Part shown: positions 50,715 through 59,514 of the stretch, piece by piece
Position numbering within the stretch: the stretch's first letter is position 1
Layout: each line of letters begins with the position of its first letter
Assembly (NCBI GenBank): GCA_035772785.1
Contig: JAOCPU010000035.1
Location: 1-64,000 of the forward strand
From: Phlebiopsis flavidoalba
Lineage: Eukaryota; Basidiomycota; Agaricomycetes; Polyporales; Phanerochaetaceae
Direction of reading: 5' to 3'
Length of the DNA stretch: 64,000 nt
Made by a program: the position numbers and the translations under genes
The notes under the pieces: generated by a model
Databases searched by the model: none
What the model was told of the DNA's origin: nothing
What the model saw: only the letters and a program-made list of their open reading frames with translations

Positions 50715-51412
50715 AGGCCCCCTGCATCATCCCCTCAGAGGTCCGATCGCCATTTTCCGGTTTGTACCCGGATGATTTGGTCCCATTTGTACCCGGATGG
50801 GTACTCGGCACCGCTAGTCTTCGCAGCCACCGAAGGGACCGATTTGTACCCGCAGACCGCATATATCCCCAAAAAATCGCCAGAAAATGAAAGTTATATT
50901 GAAAAATCGCCAGAAAATAATAAAGATACTCTTATAATTGGTGGAGAGGCATTATACACTTGCTGAGGCCTTGGAGACAGCCCGCACACGCATATCAAGG
51001 CCTGTGCCACAGGTATCCTATGCAAACATGAGAGCAAGAGTCTGATTTACGCATTTGAACTGTCATCACATACCTAATATGGTCAGCCACGGTCCGCATG
51101 GAGACTAGATTTTTACACTAATTCTTTCCCAAGATGGGTCGTTGATGTCAAAAAAAACAGCACCGGCGGCTGCCCCGGGGGTGCCCGTGGTGCGTCGGCT
51201 ACAAGCGCCGAGCTTGCCTGCCCAAGGCGGCTTGTACCCGGACCGACGCAGGACCTCTCGCGGCCGGGTCGTTTGTACCCGCCGAAAAACATCGGTCCTC
51301 GAGCCAAATTTCGCCTTTGTACCCCCATAATTTTTTCGGAGGGCCGCCCTCCGGGCGGCCGGTTTGTACCCGCATCCCCATACACCCCCCATAGGGGATA
51401 TGCAGGGGGCCT
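50715..51412. mobile_element. 698-bp non-autonomous TIR transposon (hAT-like)
   Basis: The left end AGGCCCCCTGCATCATCCCC (50715 on) and the right end, read on the opposite strand as AGGCCCCCTGCATATCCCCT (51393-51412), form terminal inverted repeats differing by a one-base indel. An identical 8-bp target duplication GTACGGAA flanks both sides (50707-50714 and 51413-51420). Eight bp is the usual duplication length of hAT and P superfamilies. The interior has seven same-orientation copies of TTTGTACCC or TTGTACCCG (near 50761, 50786, 50843, 51231, 51272, 51316, 51363). It also has a 17-bp direct repeat (50872-50888 and 50902-50918) and a GC-rich hairpin at 51342-51360. There is no transposase ORF. 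It lies just 5' of the GPI17 start and may affect its promoter. Confidence 0.8.
50761..51372 (+). repeat. TTTGTACCC(G) motif array
   Basis: Seven irregularly spaced copies of a 9-10 base motif lie inside the 698-bp element. Three are near the left end, two of them as the 14-mer TTTGTACCCGGATG (50761-50774, 50786-50799) plus 50843-50852. Four are near the right end (51231-51240, 51272-51281, 51316-51325, 51363-51372). Subterminal clustering is what transposase-binding repeats of hAT-type elements look like. Confidence 0.75.
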
Positions 51413-51538
51413 GTACGGAATCAGGTCACAGGCGTCTACCATTTGTGCTCATGCGCGCGTCATTGACTGGCTCTTACTGCACTTTATTCACTGCGTTCAC
51501 TTACTCTCGTTCAAATGCCCCCTGAGCCTTCTCTGACT

Positions 51539-53518
51539 ATGGTTTGGGCAGAGAAAACTACCACATCGGGCGTGCAAAAAACCAGTCGACTTGCTTAAAA
51601 TCCCTTTTGAGACCGTTACGAACCTGACGCGGGTTCGAATCATCGCGTCAATATTGGTCGTTGTCCTTTGTTAGCATCATACCGCTCTGGTGGAGAGACC
51701 ACAAGCATAGATCGGTTGCACCACTACCAGAAAGCAGAGTAAAGGCACTCGCAGGAAAGCAACCATAGTGAGTGCCCGGACTCGTCTTCTAACTACCTGA
51801 GGGCCAACTCAGACGTCCCAAACAGCTACCACTTCCGCGTTTAAACGTGAACGTAGGAGTGGCAGGGTGACACGCAGCGTTTCAGTGAAGCTTTGAGAAG
51901 TCGGCTTCAGCAAGCTTTGGGAGATGTTGTCGCGAAAAAAAGACGCGCTGTCATGTCGCCAATAAATCAATGGAGCCAGCTCACGTAAGTGCGAGTAATA
52001 TATGTCTCATAGCGCGGTCATTGGAATGACCAGCTTGAAGCATCACCCAGGCCCTGCTGGCACAGCATATACGAAATTACACTAGCTGTGCCTGGACAAC
52101 AAACTACAACTGAAGACCGAAAGCTGCTCGTCTAGTAGGAAATGATTGGGAGCTCGGATGCTGGTGGGTTGTGCATCTCCTGACAGCGAGGTGCCCTCAA
52201 ACTCATTCAGGAGTCAATGAAGTATCCGCCGTCGTGGCCAAACTTCTGACGCCTTACAGCTATCAAGCTCCGAGCGAAGAAACACCGCACGGTCAAATAT
52301 GCCCCTCGCTACACAGACTGGCGTTCACTTTACTCAACGAGGATGCATCTTCTGGTCAAGGTGCTCTCTCATGGGATGTAAATGAAGCGATACACGGTGA
52401 TTATCAAAATATCATCCTATTCATGTTTTGTCTATAACATTGTCATTTTCAGAAACATTTACAGCCCAGTTTGGATCGGTTGTCGGTTCTCCACAACTTC
52501 ACGATCGAGAGTCAAGTACCAATACCATGCGCCTCTAGCGTTTACACCTCGCTCTCTCGAAGAGGGTGGCCAACATTCAACACGGCCTCACACCAGAAGA
52601 TTTTGACTGGTCTTCATAAACTCCTGCGGTGGAATGGACACTAGGTTCGTGTGACTACAGTGCTCACTGTATGTCATCAATATTGACCGATACACAGCAT
52701 CGAGTGTGTCGAACGACCCTGTTTTTACACTTCGTCCTATTTCGTGCCATCGTCAGACAATTCATCCATTATATATTCTCGATAATGCAGGTATGTTCTG
52801 GTAGTTGTGTGTGCAATCACGCAGCTCACAGTCATCGACAGGGGTGTCCCCGACTTCTTCTGATGCCTTCATTCTCCCTCAGTGGGGAGGTATCGTTTTA
52901 CTCAATAATCCGCACGGGCATCTCACGTCCTCGTCACTCAATTCCACTTTCCTGACTTTCCAACGCCAATTGCTGGCGCTCTTGGGCGTGCCAAGCCTCC
53001 CCGGCCGGCGTCACCTCGAAAGGTCCTGAGCCCTTCTCCGACTGGCAGCTCGACGCTCTTGTACGCCACAGAGCTAGACAGAATTTCGAGATCAGCAAGG
53101 ACACACTCAGTAGCATTGTCGCTCTGGTGCACCAAATCGAGAACATGCCGGTGGGACAGGACGTAAAGGGAGATGTTCAAAATGCTCTCAGCGCTCTTGA
53201 TGCCGTACGTACCTTGGTGCCGCTTTGCTAAAGCTAATTTTCTCACAAAAAACACAGGCACTTGCTACCGCACAGGTCTCACCTTTGGCGGCCCTCAGCC
53301 ACTCCAGCGAAGCGCTCACGCTCTCCTCTCGTGCATTCTTCAATCCGGGTATGATGGCCTTGCTGTACTTCCCAGCCGAACACAAGTACGCTGTGTACAC
53401 CCCGCTGTTTGCGTCCATTGCCGCCCCATTGGTCGCTGCCGTGATCAGAGAGGTCGCAGCATGGAGGAAGGCACGAAGGGCGGCTCAGCAGCCTGCGCAG
53501 CGACCGAGAGCGGATTGA
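51539..53518 (+). CDS. GPI17: GPI transamidase subunit PIG-S / Gpi17
   Basis: This ER-membrane subunit belongs to the GPI-transamidase complex that attaches GPI anchors to secretory proteins. A likely start at 51539 (MVWAEKTTTSGVQKTSRLA) is followed, after a frame change, by the N-terminal membrane segment RIIASILVVVLC and IPLWWR, then ESRVKALAGK. Lumenal domain fragments are RLAFTLLNEDASSGQGALSW + DVNEAIHGD (52.3-52.4 kb), HNFTIESQV, VFINS, WSLGS, LILDNAGM-like, and LPQWGGIVLLNNPHGHL (52.88 kb). Next come FQRQLLALLGVPSLPG, SDWQLDAL and ALVHQIENMPVGQDVKGDVQ. The last exon reads LAALSHSSEALTLSSRAFFN + PGMMALLYFPAEHKYAVYTP, with a second TM helix (LFASIAAPLVAAVI) and a basic tail ending PRAD (stop 53516-53518). 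It is frame-broken but complete in order. It is a neighbour of a GPI-anchored-type protein gene. Confidence 0.85.
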
Positions 53519-53820
53519 AGATTTGTAGTGCTGGGCTCTTTGCTGATGTATGTCGACTATACTTTGGATTTATTGATACCACAAATTCGCAGTCCTTTTT
53601 GCGTGGGTCCCTAACTGCACGTCGTCCGCCCTTCGCTTGGAAGGCAGAAATAGCCTCGACCTCATGGAGCGGTAGTACAAACTCGTTTGCATCAGGTCAA
53701 TCCAGTCCTTATCTTGCCGCTCCGAGACGAACCCTTCAAATATGGCAGGCGCTGTAGTTCACGGCCTGTCCTTCCCACACGAAGGCTGGATCCTCAAAAC
53801 TCTGCTGCTGCGCAAGGGTC
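53519..53820. other. Intergenic between GPI17 and the MAG homologue
   Basis: About 300 bp with no conserved coding signal. It would carry the MAG-gene promoter. Confidence 0.4.
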
Positions 53821-54635
53821 ATGCCATATTGGTCCCGTGTTGCAAGGCATTCTGTCGCCGGTGAGCTAAACTTGTCTGCCAACACCCCCTTCCGCCCCAT
53901 TGCACTCCTCTTCCGCCCCCTCATGTCATTGACGATGCACCTCACGTTATTTTCAGCTTTGGGGCTTTTTCGTCGGTGTCTGCGCAGACATATAGCGCGA
54001 CGTACGCGCCGACGGATCTTCCAAAGACCTCTGAGCAGGGACAGAGCGGGACGAATCAATGCGGATCAGTCAACAACCAAAACTCGACGTGTCAGAACGT
54101 GTATCGTGAGTTACACATCGTCCAACAACGCGACATGATTCTCACTCAATACATTGCTCATAGTGAACTCGGTGGACGACTTCTGCCTCTACGCCCCACC
54201 CGAGCCCGGCGCAGACTCCACCATTGGCGAGACTGAGCGCATTGAAGTCTCGTGGTGTCTCAAAGACGGATGGGGAACCCGCACGATGCCGCCGGGTACG
54301 ATCACGGCTGTGCGCACTTTGTGCAGACACCAGACTACGTACAGGTCACCGGCGTCGGCAACTTGACGCAGTTGAATATTCCGGCGGGTGACGAAGGTGG
54401 CGAGTTGGGACCCCCACGGGGCGGATGGCAATGGCAATACGCGTTTCCATATCTTGAGAGTTGAAAAAAGTGTGAATGACGCACGATGTTAGGCAACCCC
54501 ATCGGCGGACTTGTGTTCTCCAGCGCATTCACAGGCCAACTCGTACAGCTTCACGAGTGGACGAACTTCATGTCAGACACGGAGTTCTGCTTCCGCGGAT
54601 GCAAAGATGGACCCAACGCGCCAGCTCTCTGCCAG

Positions 54636-55614
54636 TAGTCTGAGTTCAGACGCGGGGGGTCTTAGAGGTGTTCCCGATTTGGACGCGTTTCGCTCGAAAG
54701 GGCAATTAGGCGCCCCTCTACCAGTGCTGGCCCGCGAGCAAGCTCACCATGCTGTCGACCACAATCATGCCATGAAAGAAGGGGATCCGTTGCTCTTTCT
54801 TTTGCTATACGTCTGTCAAGTATATACCCTCTTCCTCTCGTGCCGTTTGACAGCGTTACGCGCACAGACAGCCAGTGAAACCATGCCCTTTTTCGCCAAC
54901 CGTGACGGTGGGGTGCCCCTGGTCCACACTCTCCTCAACTACATCCGCGCTGTCTCTGTTTTGCTCCGACCATAATAATACACATACAGACCTTTCTTAT
55001 GCCCCTTAAAAACATGTGCTAACACTGCTGGATGCTGTGCTCCAATTGAGCTTCAATGTGCCTCAATTCTCACTCTTACTCAAAATATATACCTGGCTGT
55101 GGATGTGTATGAAATCTCAGCACCTCTGGCAAGTATCCAGAAATGATTCCAGTAAATCGGAAGGGACTATTCGCGACTCAACGCGACCCTACACGCATTT
55201 TCGACATCTTGAGGTTCGCGTATACACCAGTCACATGACTGCCGAGATGCCGAAAAAACACACCTGCAACGTGGTGCAAAGGGGGAAGCAGACGCTTAAC
55301 AGCCAGACTCCTAACCGTCCCCGGTGGGCGTGAAAGAGCTACTGCGGCTCGAATATCCGGGCGGCATTTAACTGCATTTTATTAAGCGCTAAATGTGTAA
55401 TCACTATTATCGAAAACTCACAACTCTTTACGCGCCCACCCTAAAGAGTCGTGAGTTTTGATAATACTGATTACACATGGAGCGCTAGTTGAAGCGCTTA
55501 ATAAATCCAGCATAAACCGGTGAGAATATTAGCTCTTTCACGCCCACCGGGGACGGTCAGGAGTCTGCTTAACAGCCCTTTCCGCTGTTAACGCCGTCTG
55601 CCTTTGGGAGACTA
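54636..55614. mobile_element. 979-bp non-autonomous DNA transposon inserted in the MAG gene
   Basis: An identical 8-bp target duplication TCTGCCAG lies at 54628-54635 and 55615-55622. The element begins TAGTCT and ends AGACTA (inverted), and an inner CAGACG/CGTCTG pair extends the imperfect inverted ends. Deleting the element plus one target copy restores the MAG frame exactly (CTC TGC CAG / CAC ATC TAC). The 8-bp duplication suggests the hAT or P superfamily, although the termini are not the classic hAT consensus. There is no transposase ORF inside. The ends are not GT...AG, so it is not an intron. It contains a nested MITE at 55304-55567. Confidence 0.8.
55304..55567. mobile_element. 264-bp nested MITE with long inverted repeats
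   Basis: The 37-bp terminal inverted repeats start CAGACTCCTAACCG on the left (55304-55340) and end CGGTCAGGAGTCTG on the right (55531-55567), with one mismatch. They are flanked by a 9-bp direct repeat CTTAACAGC (55295-55303 and 55568-55576), the duplication length typical of Mutator-like elements. The interior is also inverted: 55382-55429 (TTAAGCGCT...ACTCTTTA) pairs imperfectly with 55442-55501, so most of the element can fold into one long hairpin. It is non-coding. Confidence 0.85.
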
Positions 55615-56285
55615 TCTGCCAGCACATCTACGACACGCTCGGGTGTATGTGGAACATGCCCGGAAATTACAGCGCGGGGGTGTTCGAACGATGCGACGGG
55701 GACACTGGCGAGGCATGTAGCAGTTTCTTTGAAGCATTCGGTAATGTATTGACTTGTGTGGTTTGCAGCCGATGGGCGTATACGGTACTTCGACGTTCTT
55801 CCAGGGCGAGCCCAGTACGCCCTCGGCGCACACAGCGCCGTCTTCGTCGATGTGCACAACGTTCAGCGCTATCGGAGCGGTCGCGTCTTCCACCTCTTCC
55901 GCGAGTACGACATCCGGGGCTTCATCTGCTACGAGTGGGAGCCGAACTACGTCTGGCTCTTCGACTGCGTCCGCGACGACCAGTGGACAAACCAGCGCGG
56001 GCCTGCCCTCGTTCAGCCTCGATTGGACCATGCAAGTGACCGTTATGCTTTCAGGAATTGTCATTGGGAGCGTGGTTCTTGTATGAACGCGGTCATCAAA
56101 AATTACGATGGGATCGGGTCGAACCTTTTTTGCTCGGACCCAACAGAATCTTTTGTGCCTACTGCGACTATATTCCCTCGCCTTGTCAGACATTTGGACA
56201 CTTCGAACTCTTTTGCTTTGTGTTCACACTCCGTGGTATATGTGTATTCTATCTGTACAAAATTTTACTCTGCGTCTAGTAGATT

Positions 56286-57400
56286 CTAGTTCTTCGGGGG
56301 ACCCATAGCGCGGCAGTCGGGGAAGCCGAGGTCGCCCCAGCCAGTCCACCAGGGGTAGCACGCGCGGAACGGCGCCGACTTCTCGATGGCGTTGAGCTCA
56401 GCAATCTCGTCGTCGGTGAGGTCAATAATCTTGAAGTTTTGGACGACACGCTCGGGCGTAACTGACTTGGTGAGCACTGTAGCATAAAAAAATGAGCGTG
56501 GTTTTGACGAGGGTTGGGCGAGAGACACGTACCGGAGACGTCTGGCCGGTTGGCCTGGAGGGAGATGAGTACGTTGGCGGGCGAGACCTGGTACTTCTCG
56601 GCGATTTTCGCAATGACAGGGTTCGAGAGCAGAGGGGAGTCGCTCGAGCCGAGGGGCGAGTACGCGGTGAGCGCGATACCCTTTGCACGGCAGTACTGAA
56701 CGATGTCTTCCTGCACACACGACCTGCACCGCTCTCGTCAGTACACTTTTCGCAGGGGAAGCAGTGGTGACGCACGGGTGAAGCTCGATCTGATTGACGG
56801 CAGGAACCACAGTCGCAACCTTGAGAAGCTCGTCGAAGAAGTCGACGGATACGTTGGAGACGCCGATGGCCTTGACCTTGTCGGGGTGCTCCCTGTAGAT
56901 CTTCTCCATTGACTTCCAGGTGTCGATCCAGTTCCACTCCTTGTCTGGAGAGCCGTCGGCCTTGGCGGGTGCAGGCCAGTGCATCAACCCTAGGAAACAT
57001 CAGAAACCTCCTTGACGTCTGTATTTGAAAGCACTCACAGAGGTCGAGGTAGGGTGTCTCGAGCTGCTCGAGCGAGTACTGAAGTGCCTCGAGAGGCTTG
57101 CGCTGGTCGGGGTTGTTGAGCTTGGTGGTGAGGAAGATCTCCTCACGGGCTACACCCGAGTTCTTGATGCCCTCGCCGACCTCACGCTCGTTCGCGTACG
57201 CGGTGGCAGTATCAATGTGCCTGTAGCCGTTCTTGAGCGCGACCTCGACGGCCTTCTCAACGAGACCAGGCTTGGACTGCCAAGTGCCTATGCGCACGTT
57301 GTCAGCCTGACTATCGCACTATACAGCAAACGGCACTAACCAAAGCCCAGGGTGGCATCTGAGCACCGGTGTTGAGCTTCACAAACTTCGAAGCGGGCAT
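56286..57400 (-). CDS. NADP-dependent aldo-keto reductase
   Basis: This cytosolic AKR-family carbonyl/aldehyde reductase is of the fungal glycerol-dehydrogenase/GCY1-like type. ATG at 57400 gives MPASKFVKLNTGAQMP; an intron then leads to GTWQSKPGLVEKAVEVALKN, GYRHIDTATAYANEREVGEG (catalytic Asp and Tyr), EEIFLTTKLNNPDQR (catalytic Lys) and YLDL-W-LMHWPAP (catalytic His, created across an intron GTGAGTGC...TTTCCTAG). AIGVSNVSVDFFDELLKVA, AVNQIELHP, an intron, EDIVQYCRAKGIALTAYSPL and GSS follow. After a last intron come SVTPERVVQNFKIIDLTDDE and MGPPKN with TAG at 56286. All four tetrad residues are visible. One C appears missing in exon 1 (MP-T-LGFG). It runs convergently with the MAG gene, 200 bp away. 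Confidence 0.9.
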
Positions 57401-57457
57401 GGTGAGAGTAGTGGGGGAGGAATGGGGGCTGCTCGTCGACCCCCTGGGGCCCCATCT

Positions 57458-57463
57458 TTATAC
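57458..57463 (-). promoter_or_regulatory. Putative TATA box of the aldo-keto reductase
   Basis: On the - strand this reads GGTATAAAGATG, about 58 bp upstream of the start codon. Confidence 0.45.
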
Positions 57464-58580
57464 CTTGTGGGCCAATCCTCGGAACTTGGGTCGATGATGT
57501 CGTGAGGTACGGCTTGCGGGGGTTATACCTTTTCCCTGGTAATTTCACGAACGGTACAGAAAGTGCCGTAAAGTGGGCCGCCCCGAGCCGCACGCCCTCG
57601 TTATCGATAAACGAGGAGAGCGCCACGCACAAATGGGGTAAAGAAAGTCGCTCGCTAAGCCTTCTAAATCGTTCTCCTTGTCCTCGAGGGTTTTTTGTGG
57701 TATGTTGTATGCCGGGGATGAGATGCTCTGTGTCCCACGCTGGAAAGAGCGCAGTACTGTAAGGAGATGTACCCAGTATAATGGATTGACGCGACAGGTA
57801 CTTGATAGTGTCGGGAAAACAAGCAAAATTGAACCGACTTCGCATCTCATGTCTACGACATATTGCCCGGCCCGGTGGGCCCAGGGGTTGCGTCATGCCT
57901 GCGATGCCACGTTGCAATTATGCACAAATCGCAGGAAAATTAAGTATGTGCGCTACCAAATCTAGACAGTGGCTGCCAAAGGTCTACTTCTTACCAAAAT
58001 ACGTCGGACGGAACCACGCGTTTGTGTCGAAAAGCACAGGAATCACCGAAAGTAGATGAGAATCTGTCAACATTTCTCGCTGCACTGCAGCCGTACTCGA
58101 GGTCACACGATATCCTCTCGCGATGTAATGCAGACGATGATTTGTATTTCAAGAAAGCGGGAGTCGATGCTTAAAGGGTTCATAACGTAGAAGAATAAAC
58201 CAAGGACAAGCCCAGTCCACCCACAAGTCCGTACGGCGTACGGGCTCCGAGTAGATGCCAGGATGTCACCATGGTAAAGCCAAAAAAAAAAAACGGGAAA
58301 CTGTGTGCCAAGCTGCGAAACAAGCGGGGTCGAGAAAAAGAGGCTATTGGAACATGCCATAAGTAGTCAGCTAACACCGTGCAGAACTTGGTCGACTCAC
58401 GATATCGAAAGGAATCGTAGAAAATACAACAGCGTCTGTGAAAAGAAACACATTATGCGAGCCAATAGCGTAGAATCAGTGAGGTACTCCCAAAGATTTG
58501 CTAAGCCCTCTGCACGTCCCAACTGCAAGAGAAAAAAGAGAATAGCGCCATAACAGCACTATGACCTACCTTGTCCTTCT
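57464..58580. other. Intergenic, no gene recognised
   Basis: Short ORFs on both strands carry no motif. It holds the upstream region of the aldo-keto reductase and the downstream region of the SDDEDD gene. A poly-A run lies at 58281-58293. Confidence 0.4.
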
Positions 58581-58900
58581 TCAATCGTCTTCGTCATCAC
58601 TGATAACCAAAATACACGCGTTCTTGTCTGTCTCGGGCCACTTGAATCTGAGCGTACGTGCCGCCTCCTTGCCAGCACGCGCACGCGCTGCGACGGCGTC
58701 CAGGTCCTGCTGCATAGCACTGCAAAGGACTTGAGCCGCCTCGTGATTGCCCACGCGAGAGCACGAATGGGCACGTACCGAGTACACTCCGCCATCGCCT
58801 TCATGAGCCTGTTCTTGTCTGCCTTCGACAGTCTTGCCAGGTTGTACTGCTCCAAAAGCTCTTTCGTGGTCGCGCGATGTTCCGCTCGTTAGTATCTTCT
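58581..58900 (-). CDS. Small helical protein end with SDDEDD tail, unrecognised
   Basis: Two overlapping frames read ELLEQYNLARLSKADKNRLM + KAMAECT and then SAMQQDLDAVAARARAGKEA, ARTLRFKWPETDKNACILVI, SDDEDD with the stop at 58581. A splice donor GTACGTG lies between them, so they may be consecutive exons. The acidic SDDEDD end echoes the VISDDEDE motif near the start of the upstream gene at 61.8 kb, and both could belong to one long gene. The function is unknown. Confidence 0.45.
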
Positions 58901-59514
58901 GCTTTTGCCGAAGGTTAGCGCCTTCTCCGAGAAGATGGGCGACTGACCAGCGAGGCGTGGGGCGCGATGCTGGGTGGGGATGGGTGACGGCCTGGATCGA
59001 CTGAGCATATAAAGGACGCGTCTCATTGTCGTCCAGACTTAAGCTTCGGCGCTGAACCTCGACTTCCTTTGTCGCCGTACGGCAGCAACAAACGAAGACG
59101 GAGGCTCAGCAGTCGGTGTGGTGCCGCTGGCCGGATAGAACCCAGTCCGCCGATGGCGTTCGTTTAGCCCTGCCGGCTACTTAGACGAGCTAAGGTTGCT
59201 AACCGTGCCCAAACGACGAAGGTCGTCCTCTTTCATGGCGATGTATGCAAGATCCAACTAGCACACCCTGGCGCCGGGGCGTCGGGGGGCGAGCTCTCTT
59301 TGCTTGTCGAAGATGAGCCGTCTACGATCATCGCCTCAACCTCGGAGACAGGGGTCGCGTAGGGACCGCTAGTTGATCCGGAACGTCCGCGTGGCCTGTC
59401 TTGCTTCACGACGTCGTGCCATGAGCCTTCTTCAACTTCTTTCCGTTTTGCGTGGCTTGGTACTTTCGGAGCGTTTCGCGTGGCACGGGGCTCGGAAGGT
59501 GGGCGGAGTAGGTG
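58901..59514. other. Uncertain: intergenic, or part of the long SDDED gene
   Basis: No conserved block was recognised. If the flanking - strand pieces are one gene, this would be intron plus low-complexity coding sequence. Confidence 0.3.

Larger units (their letters stand above)
53821..56086 (+). pseudogene. Macrophage-activating-glycoprotein homologue, split by a transposon
   Basis: This is a secreted, probably GPI-anchored cell-wall protein of the Agaricomycete 'macrophage activating glycoprotein' family; its biochemical role is unknown. A signal-peptide end (FGAFSSVSAQ) is followed by TYSATYAPTDLPKTSEQGQS, GTNQCG, then intron 54104-54159 and NSVDDFCLYAPPEPGADSTI. GETERIEVSWCLKDGWGTR, DYVQVTGVGNLTQLNIPAGD, a GC-AG type intron (54434-54492), NPIGGLVFSSAFTGQLVQLH and EWTNFMSDTEFCFRGCKDGP continue it. 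The coding sequence NAPALCQ stops abruptly at a 979-bp insertion and resumes exactly as HIYDTLGCMWNMPGNYSAGV (55623 on). The last exon is PMGVYGTSTFFQGEPSTPSA plus a Ser/Thr-rich stalk and a hydrophobic C-terminus (VTVMLSGIVIGSVVLV; stop 56084-56086). The Ser/Thr stalk and tail fit GPI anchoring. The start codon (ATG at 53821) is tentative. As sequenced the gene is disrupted. Confidence 0.85.

Noticed and set aside
51630..51655. tRNA-like GGTTCGAATC box
   Set aside because: No matching acceptor, D or anticodon arms can be built around it, and it lies within the GPI17 N-terminal membrane segment coding sequence.
54636..55614. The 979 bp inside the MAG gene as a long intron
   Set aside because: It does not begin with GT or GC at the frame-preserving border, other introns here are about 50-65 bp, and it is flanked by an exact 8-bp duplication with inverted ends.
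55569..56193. Minus-strand ORFs of 96 and 193 codons
   Set aside because: They lie opposite the MAG C-terminal exon, whose Ser/Thr-rich stalk leaves the reverse frames open by composition.
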